DNA of 33,632 nucleotides from Chloroflexota bacterium (GCA_003157875.1 PMKV01000170.1:1-33632); one strand, 5' to 3'. Positions 25,273 to 32,918 are shown, counted from the first letter of the stretch. The notes: generated from the sequence alone by a model not told the origin. Program-made: numbers and translations.

Positions 25273-26073
25273 TCAGTCTCCGTATCGGGTCCCCTGGCAG
25301 CCATACCACCAATCCTGGCCGAGAGATCGGACGCTCCAGGAGGTGGTGATCCAATTGTCGAAGGCGGGGGTTTGCTGAGGGGCATACGCGAAGCTGCACA
25401 ACCCGGACGAGTCTGTTGGCAGCGTCAGATCGAAGAACCGGATCGGCCCGTCCACCCTAACGTCATAGAACTCGTACAGGCCGATCCACCGCAACCCGTA
25501 GCCCGTGCTGACGTTGGTCTGGCTCGCGGTTTGCTGCATGGCCGACTCACTGAGATCGAAGCGAACGATCGACGGAACCGATGACCCGATCACGATGAAC
25601 GCTGCCAGGAAGATCGCCGGTGGGGTCCCCCAGCGCACCCAACCCCGGCGGTCGTAGCGCCAGTGGCTGCCCTGTGTGTCGTTGATCAGAGCGACGAGCC
25701 ATACCAGGCCGACCAGCATTCCGACCGCCACGGATATGTTCTCGACGTAGCCGAGGTCGACGCCACTCGCGCCGACGATGCCGAAGCACGCAACCAGCAC
25801 CGCGACCAGGCAGAACATCGGGCCGGGCCGGAACGGCGGCCTCTGATCGTAGGGAGACTTCAGCGGACGGTAGTAGCCTGCCGGAACCGGCGGCCACAGG
25901 GCGCCCGGTGCGGGGGCTGGGAATTGGGGACTCCATCCGCCGCCCGGAGGACTCGCCGGCGGCGGCCACGAGGTGAACTGGGGTGGAGCGCCGGGCGTCG
26001 CCGTGGACGGTCCTTGCGCACTGTCGGGCACCGGCACGTCACCAGGTGTGACCGGTTCAGGGGTATCCGACAA
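25273..26073 (-). CDS. Unrecognised multi-pass membrane protein with proline-rich N-terminus, first member of a tandem paralogue array
   Basis: The function is not recognised. The 266-residue protein has an 80-residue Pro/Gly/Ala-rich cytoplasmic segment, three membrane segments (about 87-105, 113-131, 151-168) and then the domain shared with its two neighbours. That domain has RFDLS at 171-175, WIGLY at 196-200, CSFAYAP from Cys226 and DWWYGC with Cys259. The Cys-Cys spacing is 33 and RFxLS-to-Cys is 55. The start is a TTG, chosen because gggaggg lies four bases upstream; no ATG or GTG is available near it. It stands 45 bases after the EF-G-like gene, beyond a terminator-like hairpin. Proline-rich N-termini in front of small membrane domains are common in high-GC Gram-positive-type bacteria; no function follows from that. 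Confidence 0.75.
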   Translation of the reverse strand: MSDTPEPVTPGDVPVPDSAQGPSTATPGAPPQFTSWPPPASPPGGGWSPQFPAPAPGALWPPVPAGYYRPLKSPYDQRPPFRPGPMFCLVAVLVACFGIVGASGVDLGYVENISVAVGMLVGLVWLVALINDTQGSHWRYDRRGWVRWGTPPAIFLAAFIVIGSSVPSIVRFDLSESAMQQTASQTNVSTGYGLRWIGLYEFYDVRVDGPIRFFDLTLPTDSSGLCSFAYAPQQTPAFDNWITTSWSVRSLGQDWWYGCQGTRYGD

Positions 26074-26086
26074 ATCGCCCTCCCTT

Positions 26087-26114
26087 CGAAAAGAGCTCGG
26101 CGGCCCAGGCCGCC
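26087..26114 (-). terminator. Terminator-like hairpin after the EF-G-like gene
   Basis: On the minus strand, four bases after the EF-G-like stop codon, ggcggcc-tg-ggccgcc forms a 7-bp stem (26099-26114). It is followed after gagctc by a run of four T (26089-26092). The gap between stem and T-run is longer than ideal, so termination may be partial. It would lower expression of the three membrane-protein genes relative to the GTPase. Confidence 0.5.
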
Positions 26115-26118
26115 CCGC

Positions 26119-28206
26119 CTACTCCTTGTGCGCGGCCTCCTGCGCCTTCTTGTGGGCCTCGATCACCTTCTCGGCGATGTGCTGCGGCACGTCCTCATAG
26201 CGGTCCAGGGTGGCCGTGAAGGTCCCCCGGCCGCCGGTGATCGAGCGCAGTTCCGTGGCGTAGGTGAAGAGCTCGGCCTGGGGCACGGTGGCGGTGATGA
26301 TCTGCATCCCATCCTTCACGTCCATGCCCAGGACGCGTCCACGGCGACCGTTGAGGTCGCGGTTGACGTCGCCCATGTAGATCTCGGGGATGCGGATCTC
26401 GACCGTCATGATCGGCTCCATGAGAGCCGGCTTGCATTCCAGGACGCCCTGCTTGAGGGCCATCGACGCGGCGATCTTGAACGAGAGCTCGTTGGAGTCG
26501 ACGGCGTGGAAGGAGCCGTCGTACAAGGTCGCCTTGAAGTCGCTGAGTGGGTAGCCGGCCAGGACGCCCTCGGCCGCGGCCTCGCGAACGCCCTTCTCGA
26601 CGCCCGGGAAGAAGTTCTTGGGAACGGTGCCGCCGACCACGTGCTCGGCAAACTCGACCCCGCCGCCGTGATTCGGCTCGATCTCGAGCCAGACGTCGCC
26701 GAACATGCCGTGGCCGCCGGTCTGCTTCTTGTAGCGGCCGTGGCTCTGGGTCTTGCCGCGGATCGTCTCTTTGTAGGCAACCCTGGGGATCTTGGTCACG
26801 ATGGCGGCCCCGAACTTGCGCTTGAGGCGCTCGCCGAGGACGGCAACGTGCGCGTCGCCCATCGACAGCAGAATCTGCTCCCCGGTCTCCGAGCGTTCGA
26901 CTCGAGCGGACGGCTCCTCCTCGAGCATTCGCTGCAGGGCAGAGCCCATCTTGTCGAGGTCCGCCTTCGTCTGCGGCTCGATCGCCGACTGGAGCGTGGG
27001 GATCGGGAAGACGAGCGGCGGCAGTATGAAGGCCGTCTCGTGAGAGTGGCATAGCGTGTCGCCGGTCGCCGTGACGGTCAGCTTTGCCACCGCGCCTATC
27101 TCGCCGGCATGAAGCTGGCCAACTGTCTCCTGGTCCTTGCCGCGCAGCAGCAGCAGCTGGCCGACGCGCTCCGCTTCGTTGCGGGTGGCGTTCCAGGCGG
27201 CGCCCTGGCCCTGCAGCGTGCCGGAGAGCACCCGGATGTAGGTCAGGCGGCCGACGAACGGGTCGGCTGTGGTCTTGAAGACGCGAACCACGACCGGGCC
27301 GGCGGCGTCCTGGGCGATCTTGACTTCCTTGCCCTTGCCGTCCGTGGCGACGATCTCGCCCAGCTCGGCCGGGGAGGGGAGATAGTGTTCGATGGCGTCG
27401 ATGAGCGCTCGAACGCCGATGTCCTTGCCGGCGCTGCCGACCATGACCGGCGCCACCAAGCCGGACCGGACGGCCTTGTGGAGGCAAGCCTCCAGCTCGG
27501 CGTCGCTGATCTCTTCGCCCTCGAGGTACTTGGTCATGACGTCGTCGTCGGCCTCGGATGCCGCCTCGAGGAGCTGATCGCGTCGCGTGGCGACCTCGTC
27601 GGCGAGGGCCGCCGGGACCGGAACTTCGACTTCCTTGCCACCCTGCACCTGATAGGCCTTGCGGTGGATCAGGTCCACGTAGCCCACGAACGACTCGCCG
27701 GCGCCGATCGCGACGTGGAGCGGCGCGATCTTCTGGCCGAAGGAGGTCCGCAGAGCGTCCAGGGCGGCAGCGGGATTCGCGTTCTCGCGGTCGCACTTGT
27801 TTATGAAGAAGAGGGCGGGGCGGCCGTTCGTGCGAGCCAGCGCCACCGCGGACTCGAGTCCGGCCTCGACGTGGCCGGAGGCGTCCATGAGCAGGACCGC
27901 CGTGTCGGTGGCGGCGAAGCCCTCGACGACCTCGGCCGAGAAGTCGGCGTATCCGGGGGTGTCGACCAGCTGGATCCTCGTCCCCTCGTGCTCCAGGCTG
28001 GCGACCGCGAGCGTCAGCGACTGCTTGCGCTTCTGCTCTTCGGGCTCGTAGTCCAAGCTCGCCGTGCCGTCGTCGACCCGACCGAGTCGGGTGATCGCGC
28101 CGGCATCGAAGAGGAGGCGCTCGGCCAGCGTCGTCTTGCCGGCCCCGGCGTGGGCGGCCAAAACGACGCTGCGAAGGTGGGGGAGGTCGACGCTCTTGGT
28201 TGTCAT
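26119..28206 (-). CDS. Elongation factor G-like protein (EF-G paralogue, EF-G2 type)
   Basis: This 695-residue translational GTPase has the five-domain EF-G architecture. G1 is AHAGAGKTT at 18-26, G3 is DTPGYADF at 82-89, G4 is NKCD at 136-139, and a G5-like GSA lies near 258. Domain IV (about 465-600) shows KTQSHGRYKKQTGGHGMFGD, and the C-terminus has the EF-G V fold. It departs from canonical EF-G: G1 is AHAGAGK instead of GHVDAGK, switch I has EEQKRKQSLT where EF-G has ERGIT, and the G3 histidine of DTPGH is tyrosine. These are traits of the EF-G2/EF-G-like clade (Thermus EF-G-2, mycobacterial FusA2), so the housekeeping fusA is expected elsewhere. The role is uncertain. Start ATG 28204-28206; divergent from yebC. 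Confidence 0.88.
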   Translation of the reverse strand: MTTKSVDLPHLRSVVLAAHAGAGKTTLAERLLFDAGAITRLGRVDDGTASLDYEPEEQKRKQSLTLAVASLEHEGTRIQLVDTPGYADFSAEVVEGFAATDTAVLLMDASGHVEAGLESAVALARTNGRPALFFINKCDRENANPAAALDALRTSFGQKIAPLHVAIGAGESFVGYVDLIHRKAYQVQGGKEVEVPVPAALADEVATRRDQLLEAASEADDDVMTKYLEGEEISDAELEACLHKAVRSGLVAPVMVGSAGKDIGVRALIDAIEHYLPSPAELGEIVATDGKGKEVKIAQDAAGPVVVRVFKTTADPFVGRLTYIRVLSGTLQGQGAAWNATRNEAERVGQLLLLRGKDQETVGQLHAGEIGAVAKLTVTATGDTLCHSHETAFILPPLVFPIPTLQSAIEPQTKADLDKMGSALQRMLEEEPSARVERSETGEQILLSMGDAHVAVLGERLKRKFGAAIVTKIPRVAYKETIRGKTQSHGRYKKQTGGHGMFGDVWLEIEPNHGGGVEFAEHVVGGTVPKNFFPGVEKGVREAAAEGVLAGYPLSDFKATLYDGSFHAVDSNELSFKIAASMALKQGVLECKPALMEPIMTVEIRIPEIYMGDVNRDLNGRRGRVLGMDVKDGMQIITATVPQAELFTYATELRSITGGRGTFTATLDRYEDVPQHIAEKVIEAHKKAQEAAHKE
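26121..26139 (-). repeat. 19-bp direct repeat, copy at the 3' end of the EF-G-like gene
   Basis: This is the coding copy of the repeat described at 25246-25264. On the minus strand it spans the codons for the last residues of the EF-G-like protein and the first two bases of its stop codon. Immediately outside the 19 bases the two copies differ. Confidence 0.9.
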
Positions 28207-28356
28207 CTTCTCAATCGATCCTTTGGTGGCAGTCAGATCGCATCAAGGGCGGCGTGACGAGGGGCGGCGCCGCGCGGCCATGATATCCCGGCGCGACCCG
28301 ACGGACGAGGAGGCCGCGACGCCAGCTCACGTCGACTCGGGGGCACCGCCGGGCGG

Positions 28357-28362
28357 TATACT
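28357..28362 (+). promoter_or_regulatory. -10 element for yebC, placed for a leaderless mRNA
   Basis: TATACT matches five of six positions of TATAAT and lies at -13 to -8 relative to the A of the yebC ATG. No Shine-Dalgarno is present between it and the ATG (ccgagcg). The -35 region is weak; a tcgact lies 19 bases upstream. The 163-base spacer 28207-28369 otherwise shows no gene and serves as the divergent promoter region of the EF-G-like gene and yebC. Confidence 0.6.
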
Positions 28363-28369
28363 CCGAGCG

Positions 28370-29116
28370 ATGTCAGGTCATTCGAAATGGTCACAGATCA
28401 AGCGCCAGAAGGGCGTTAATGATGTCAAGCGCGGTGCCGTCTTCACCAAGATGGGCCGCGAAATTAGCGTGGCCGCGCGAGCGGGCGGCGGCGACCAGGA
28501 TGGCAACTTCCGTCTGCGCCTGGCCGTAGAGCGGGCCCGCGCCGAGAACATGCCGCTGGACACGATCAAGCGCGCCATCGAGAAGGCGACCGGCGGCGGC
28601 GAGGGCGAACAGTTCGAGGAGATCGTCTACGAGGGCTACGGCCCGGGGGGCGTGGCGATCATCGTCGAAACGGCCACGAACAACAAGAACCGCACTGCGG
28701 CGGAGGTACGCTCGATCCTGACAAAGGCCGGCGGCAGCCTGGCGGTCTCAGGCAGCGTCGCCTGGCAGTTCGAACAGCGCGGCGTGATCCTGCTCGCCGC
28801 CGGCGGCGATGCCGAAGAGCTCGAGTTGCTCGCGATCGACGCCGGCGCGGAGGATGTCGACTCCTCCGGCGACCAGGTTGAGGTCTATACCAAACCGACC
28901 GAGCTCGAGTCCGTCCGCAAGTCGCTCGAGGTCGGCGGCGTCAAGATCGAGTCGGCCGAGCTGTCGATGTCCCCCAAGAACACGGTCGAGCTGGACGAGG
29001 GCAAGGCGCGCCAGGCACTCCGGCTCGTCGAACTGCTCGAAGACCAGGACGATGTCCAGCGCGTAACGGCCAACTTCGAGATCCCCGAGTCGCTGCTGGC
29101 CGAGGTCGGCGGGTGA
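28370..29116 (+). CDS. yebC: YebC/PmpR family regulatory protein
   Basis: This 248-residue protein of the YebC/TACO1 family starts with the near-invariant MSGHSKWSQIKRQKGVND and continues KRGAVFTKMGREI. It then has the core NMPLDTIKRAIEKATGG, YEGYGPGGVAIIVE and TNNKNRTAAEVRSI. The full three-domain length is normal. Members have been described as DNA-binding regulators and, more recently, as translation factors easing polyproline synthesis. That second role would suit the proline-rich MurJ, PBP and membrane proteins nearby, though this is only a suggestion. The yebC-ruvC-ruvA-ruvB order is widely conserved. The ATG has a -10 element directly in front and no Shine-Dalgarno. Its stop overlaps the ruvC GTG (GTGA). 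A longer frame upstream to 28064 runs into the EF-G-like gene and is rejected. Confidence 0.96.
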   Translation: MSGHSKWSQIKRQKGVNDVKRGAVFTKMGREISVAARAGGGDQDGNFRLRLAVERARAENMPLDTIKRAIEKATGGGEGEQFEEIVYEGYGPGGVAIIVETATNNKNRTAAEVRSILTKAGGSLAVSGSVAWQFEQRGVILLAAGGDAEELELLAIDAGAEDVDSSGDQVEVYTKPTELESVRKSLEVGGVKIESAELSMSPKNTVELDEGKARQALRLVELLEDQDDVQRVTANFEIPESLLAEVGG

Positions 29117-29751
29117 TCATTCTCGGGATCGACCCCGGGACGGCGATGCTCGGGTACGGCATCATCGAGAGGACTGGGCCCCGTCTCCGTGCCATCGACT
29201 ACGGCGTGATCAAGACGGCCGCTTCTCTGTCGCTGCCGGAGCGGCTCGAGTCCATCTACCTCTCGCTGACGGATCTCATCGAGCTGCACGCTCCGGCCCT
29301 GGTCGGTGTGGAGCGGCTCTTCTTCACCAAGAACGTTCAGACGGCATTCGCCGTCGGTCAGGCACGCGGCGTGGTTCTGCTCGCGGCCGCCCTCCACGAC
29401 CTGGAGATTCGCGAGGCAACGCCCAACGAGGTCAAGGTCGCGACTGCCGGCCACGGGTCGGCGTCGAAGGAGCAGGTCGGGCGCATGGTCCAGGCCATCC
29501 TGGGCCTGCCCGAGATCCCCACCCCCGACGATGCCGCCGACGCCCTGGCCATCGCGATCTGCGTCGCCAACCGCGAGCGGTCGGTCAGTCGCATCCCCAC
29601 CGGGGCCCTGGATCGCTCCGCACTACAGCCCGCCCCAACCGGCCACACCCCGTACGAGAAGGCCGTCCGCGACGCCCTGCGGCGGGAACGGCTGGGGCTA
29701 GGCCCGGAGGGACAGACCTCGCGCGTTCCCAAGTCCAAGACAGCCTCGTAG
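29113..29751 (+). CDS. ruvC: Crossover junction endodeoxyribonuclease RuvC
   Basis: This 212-residue Holliday-junction resolvase has an RNase H-like fold and cuts junctions processed by RuvAB. All four acidic catalytic residues are present: Asp7 in ILGIDPGTA, Glu67 in VGVERLFF, and Asp140 and Asp143 in DDAADALAIAIC. ATPNEVKVATAGHGSASKEQV is the junction-binding block, given here as ATPNEVKVA and GSASKEQV. The ~55 residues after about 157 are an extra basic tail compared with the ~170-residue E. coli enzyme. The GTG start overlaps the yebC stop by four bases. Confidence 0.95.
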   Translation: MIILGIDPGTAMLGYGIIERTGPRLRAIDYGVIKTAASLSLPERLESIYLSLTDLIELHAPALVGVERLFFTKNVQTAFAVGQARGVVLLAAALHDLEIREATPNEVKVATAGHGSASKEQVGRMVQAILGLPEIPTPDDAADALAIAICVANRERSVSRIPTGALDRSALQPAPTGHTPYEKAVRDALRRERLGLGPEGQTSRVPKSKTAS

Positions 29752-29769
29752 CCCGGCCAGGGTGGACGC

Positions 29770-30360
29770 GTGATCGCCTCGCTCGACGGTCTGGTGGGCG
29801 CCGTCTTCGCCGATTCGATGATCGTGGAGGTCGGCGGACTGGGCTATCGAGTGTTTGCGGCCCCGTCCGTGCTATCCACCTGCAGAGTGGGGGAGCGGGC
29901 CAAGCTCTTCACCCATCACGTGGTCCGCGAGGATCTCCAGGCGCTGTATGGCTTCCGTACGCCGGAGGAGCTGGGGTTCTTCGGGCTGCTCCTCACCGTG
30001 ACCGGCGTCGGCCCCAAAGTGGCCCTGGGGATCGTCGGATCCCGGCCGGTCGGGGATCTCCAGCTGGCGATCCTGTCGGACGATCTGGCCCTGCTGACCG
30101 CGGTCCCGGGAGTGGGCAAGAAGCTGGCCGCGCGCGTGGTGCTGGAACTCAAGGAGAAGGTCGCGGCGGCGGGCGTGGCCGCCGGGGCCGGCGGCGGTGG
30201 ACCGGCGGGCGAGTCCGAGGTCGTGGCCGCGCTCCTGGCCCTCGGCTACTCGGCCGGCGAGGCGCGCCAGGCATCGCGCGAGGCGTTGACGGATCTCTCC
30301 GTGGGGCCCGGCCTGGAGGATCGCGTCAAGGCGGCGCTGCGGACACTGGTCAGGGGTTAG
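29770..30360 (+). CDS. ruvA: Holliday junction branch migration protein RuvA
   Basis: This 196-residue protein forms the tetrameric junction-binding platform that loads RuvB. The N-terminal OB-fold (1-63) has MIASLDGLVG and VEVGGLGYRV. The central pair of helix-hairpin-helix motifs appears as LLTVTGVGPKVAL and LTAVPGVGKKLAARVVLELK, with the acidic pin between the OB strands (THHVVREDLQALYGF). A Gly/Ala-rich linker (about 135-150) leads to the RuvB-binding domain III (SEVVAALLALGYSAGEA). The GTG start follows agggtgg. It lies 18 bases after ruvC and is probably co-transcribed with it. Confidence 0.95.
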   Translation: MIASLDGLVGAVFADSMIVEVGGLGYRVFAAPSVLSTCRVGERAKLFTHHVVREDLQALYGFRTPEELGFFGLLLTVTGVGPKVALGIVGSRPVGDLQLAILSDDLALLTAVPGVGKKLAARVVLELKEKVAAAGVAAGAGGGGPAGESEVVAALLALGYSAGEARQASREALTDLSVGPGLEDRVKAALRTLVRG

Positions 30361-30388
30361 CAGTCGCCTTTCACCGGATCATCGTGTA

Positions 30389-30400
30389 GAACGCCCGTTC
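30389..30400. promoter_or_regulatory. Candidate LexA (SOS) box in the ruvB promoter
   Basis: GAAC-GCCC-GTTC is an exact match to GAAC-N4-GTTC, the core of the Bacillus/Actinobacteria-type SOS box (CGAACN4GTTCG). It lies just upstream of the ruvB -10 element, where a bound repressor would block RNA polymerase. ruvB is an SOS gene in many bacteria. No lexA gene is in the window. Confidence 0.6.
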
Positions 30401-30407
30401 GGTCTGG

Positions 30408-30413
30408 TATGAT
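30408..30413 (+). promoter_or_regulatory. -10 element for ruvB, placed for a leaderless mRNA
   Basis: TATGAT matches five of six positions of TATAAT and lies at -12 to -7 relative to the A of the ruvB ATG. Only ccgcgc separates it from the ATG and no Shine-Dalgarno is present. The promoter would uncouple ruvB-tgt from yebC-ruvC-ruvA. Confidence 0.6.
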
Positions 30414-30419
30414 CCGCGC

Positions 30420-31523
30420 ATGAGCGACGGCCCGCTGACCGACATATCGCGAATACTCGCCGCGGACGTGGAGGATGAGGTCGAGGTCGCCGTCGATCGG
30501 ACGCTGCGGCCCAAGACACTCGACGAGTACATCGGCCAGCGCGAGCTGAAGGCCAACCTTTCGATCCTGCTCGGCGCCGCCCGCCAGAGAGGGGACGCCG
30601 CGGACCATGTGCTGCTGCACGGCCCGCCCGGCCTGGGCAAGACGACCCTGGCCACGATCATTGCCCGCGAGCTGGGCGCCAACATCCGCTACGCCAGCGG
30701 TCCGGCGATCGAGCGGGCAGGGGACCTGGCGGCAATCCTGACATCGCTGGACGAACGCGACGTCCTTTTCATCGACGAGATCCACCGCCTCAACCGCGCC
30801 GTGGAGGAGATCCTCTACCCGGCCATGGAGGATTTCGCCCTGGACGTGATGATCGGCAAGGGGCCGTCGGCGCGTAGCCTGCGGCTGACCCTCAAGCCCT
30901 TCACGATCGTGGGGGCCACGACGCGCGCCGGCCGCATCTCGAGCCCGCTGCGTGACCGCTTTGGCGCCACGTACCGGCTCGACTTCTACGACATTCCGGA
31001 TCTCACTTCGATCGTCGTCCGCTCGGCCCGACTGCTCGGCGTGGAGCTGAGCCCGGACGGCGCGACGGCCATCGCCAGGCGCGGACGCGGCACGCCGAGG
31101 GTCGTCAACCGGCTCCTGCGCCGCGTTCGCGATTACGCCCAGATCAACGGCGACGGCCGCGTCGACGCGGCGACCGCCGACAAGGCACTGGTCGCTCTCG
31201 AGATAGACGACGAGGGTCTGGACGGCACGGATCGCAAGCTCCTGGCAGCCATCGTGCAGAAGTTTGGCAGCGGGCCGGTGGGGGTCCAGGCGCTGGCCGC
31301 GGTCCTCGCGGAAGAGCCCGAGACCGTGGAGGATGTTTACGAGCCGTTCCTGCTCAGGCTCGGTTTCCTGGACCGGACACCGCAGGGCCGCATCGCCACG
31401 GACGGCGCCAGAGCGCATCTGGCCCGGCTCGGCTACGAGGTCCCGGCGCCGAGGCAGGCGACTGCGGAGCAGCCGGCCTTGTGGGACGGCGCCACGCGCG
31501 GCACGGACACCACCGCCGGATGA
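30420..31523 (+). CDS. ruvB: Holliday junction branch migration ATPase RuvB
   Basis: This 367-residue AAA+ motor drives branch migration with RuvA. It shows [11 protein letters not shown], Walker A GPPGLGKT at 68-75, Walker B with DEIH at 119-122, [20 protein letters not shown] (beta-hairpin/insertion region), sensor [18 protein letters not shown], and the sensor-2 region [20 protein letters not shown]. The C-terminal winged helix has [15 protein letters not shown] and [17 protein letters not shown]. The tail after about 345 is Ala/Thr-rich. The ATG is 59 bases after ruvA, with its own promoter. The stop overlaps the tgt ATG (ATGA). Confidence 0.97.
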   Translation: MSDGPLTDISRILAADVEDEVEVAVDRTLRPKTLDEYIGQRELKANLSILLGAARQRGDAADHVLLHGPPGLGKTTLATIIARELGANIRYASGPAIERAGDLAAILTSLDERDVLFIDEIHRLNRAVEEILYPAMEDFALDVMIGKGPSARSLRLTLKPFTIVGATTRAGRISSPLRDRFGATYRLDFYDIPDLTSIVVRSARLLGVELSPDGATAIARRGRGTPRVVNRLLRRVRDYAQINGDGRVDAATADKALVALEIDDEGLDGTDRKLLAAIVQKFGSGPVGVQALAAVLAEEPETVEDVYEPFLLRLGFLDRTPQGRIATDGARAHLARLGYEVPAPRQATAEQPALWDGATRGTDTTAG

Positions 31524-32722
31524 CGACGGCGCCACCTACCCCCAACCCAGAACGAACGTCGCCCGCCCAATTCGAAATGCTGATGCCGCCGCCCCAGGAC
31601 GGCTCCACGCGCGCCCGACTGGGCCGGCTGACCCTTCCCCACGGTGTGGTCGAGACGCCCCAGTTCATGCCGGTCGGTACCAACGCGACGGTCAAGGCGC
31701 TCGATCCGGACGACCTGCGCGCGGCCGGAGCCACGATCATCCTCTCGAACACATACCACCTCTATCTGCGCCCCGGCCATCAGCGGATCGCGGCGCTCGG
31801 AGGCCTCCACCGCTTCATGGCCTGGGATCGGCCGATCCTGACCGACTCCGGCGGTTTCCAGGTCGTCTCGCTCGGCGAGCTGCGCAAGATCGACGACGGC
31901 GGCGTCACCTTCCAGAGCCACCTCGACGGTTCGTACCACCGCTTCACGCCCGAACTGTCGATCGAGGCCCAGGAGGCGCTCGGGGCCGACATCGCGGTCG
32001 CTTTCGACCAACCCGTGCCGCCGGCATCGACGAGCCTGACCGCCGTCGCCGAAGCCACTGCCCGCTCCAACCGCTGGGCCGCCAGATCTCTCGAGGCCCA
32101 CTCGAGACCCGACCAGGCGATCTTCGGGATCATCCAGGGCGGGCTCGACCCGGACCTGAGGGCGGAGTCAACCCGGGTCGTGGCCGGGTTGCCGTTCGAC
32201 GGCATCTGCATCGGCGGCCTGGCCGGGGACGAGACGCCGAGCCAGCGCGAGGCGACGCTCGACACCGTCGTCGGGCTGCTCGAGGCCGCCGGCGATCCCC
32301 GGCCGCGGTACCTGATGGGCCTGGGATCACCGGCCGACCTGCTCGAGGCGGTCCATCGCGGGATCGACATGTTCGACTGCGTGTTGCCGGCTCGAGTCGC
32401 CCGAAACGGCCAGCTGTGGGTCCCCGGCGGTCGCCTGAACATGCGCAACGCCCGGTTCGCCGACGACCCGCGACCCGTCCAAGAGGGCTGCCGCTGCCCG
32501 CTCTGCCGGAACTTCTCACGCGCCTATCTAGCCCATCTCTTCCGCGCTGAGGAGCTTCTCGCCTACCGCCTCGCGACTTGTCACAACCTGACCTTCACCC
32601 TAGACTTCATGGCCGAAATCCGCTCCGCACTGCGCTCCGGCACGTTCGCCGCGCGACTGCCCGAGCTTCGAGCAAATGCCTTGCCGTCAAGGTCGCGTGC
32701 ATCGGCAGTGCAGTCGAAGTGA
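31520..32722 (+). CDS. tgt: tRNA-guanine(34) transglycosylase (queuine tRNA-ribosyltransferase)
   Basis: This 400-residue enzyme swaps guanine 34 for the preQ1 base in GUN-anticodon tRNAs during queuosine synthesis. After a ~20-residue Pro-rich start, the barrel shows [25 protein letters not shown], the general Asp109 in [37 protein letters not shown], and the nucleophile Asp286 in MFDCVLPAR. The zinc site is C-x-C-x2-C (CRCPLC) with the later His in ATCHNL. The ~20 residues at the C-terminus are an unconserved tail. The ATG overlaps the ruvB stop by four bases; the ruvB-tgt order is common. No other queuosine gene is in the window. Confidence 0.95.
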   Translation: MTTAPPTPNPERTSPAQFEMLMPPPQDGSTRARLGRLTLPHGVVETPQFMPVGTNATVKALDPDDLRAAGATIILSNTYHLYLRPGHQRIAALGGLHRFMAWDRPILTDSGGFQVVSLGELRKIDDGGVTFQSHLDGSYHRFTPELSIEAQEALGADIAVAFDQPVPPASTSLTAVAEATARSNRWAARSLEAHSRPDQAIFGIIQGGLDPDLRAESTRVVAGLPFDGICIGGLAGDETPSQREATLDTVVGLLEAAGDPRPRYLMGLGSPADLLEAVHRGIDMFDCVLPARVARNGQLWVPGGRLNMRNARFADDPRPVQEGCRCPLCRNFSRAYLAHLFRAEELLAYRLATCHNLTFTLDFMAEIRSALRSGTFAARLPELRANALPSRSRASAVQSK

Positions 32723-32762
32723 AGAGCCCACCAGTACTGTGTGAAACGCGGAGGCAAGTCCA

Positions 32763-32918
32763 ATGGCCAGCCGAGACCGACCCGGGCGACAAGAGAAGAA
32801 GAAGCCCAAGGACGCGTCTGCAAAGACCAAGATTCAGCCGATGCTGGAGCCTCCGACCAACGTCGAGGTTTGGAAGCCAACGCGAAAGCCGCGGACCGAG
32901 AAGACAGACGAGAGCTAG
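32763..32918 (+). CDS. Small basic protein of 51 residues between tgt and recA
   Basis: This short gene reads MASRDRPGRQEKKKPKDAS and ends WKPTRKPRTEKTDES, with a TAG at 32916-32918. An excellent Shine-Dalgarno (ggagg, 32750-32754) stands eight bases before the ATG. The product is highly charged, with a lysine cluster at residues 12-16 (KKKPK), a central hydrophobic patch around IQPMLEPPTNVEVW and a second basic patch RKPR. Small EKKKPK...RKPR proteins of this kind are, as far as I recall, seen in Chloroflexota and Actinobacteria genomes without known function. It is predicted to be disordered and possibly nucleic-acid or ribosome binding; that is inference. It ends 66 bases before recA and is in position to share its transcript. 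Confidence 0.6.
   Translation: MASRDRPGRQEKKKPKDASAKTKIQPMLEPPTNVEVWKPTRKPRTEKTDES

Noticed and set aside
25663-28257. Two long open frames on the plus strand (25663-27054 and 27109-28257)
   Set aside because: They lie opposite the EF-G-like gene and the first membrane protein gene, encode His/Arg/Val-rich low-complexity sequence without motifs, and reflect high GC suppressing stops in the antisense frames.
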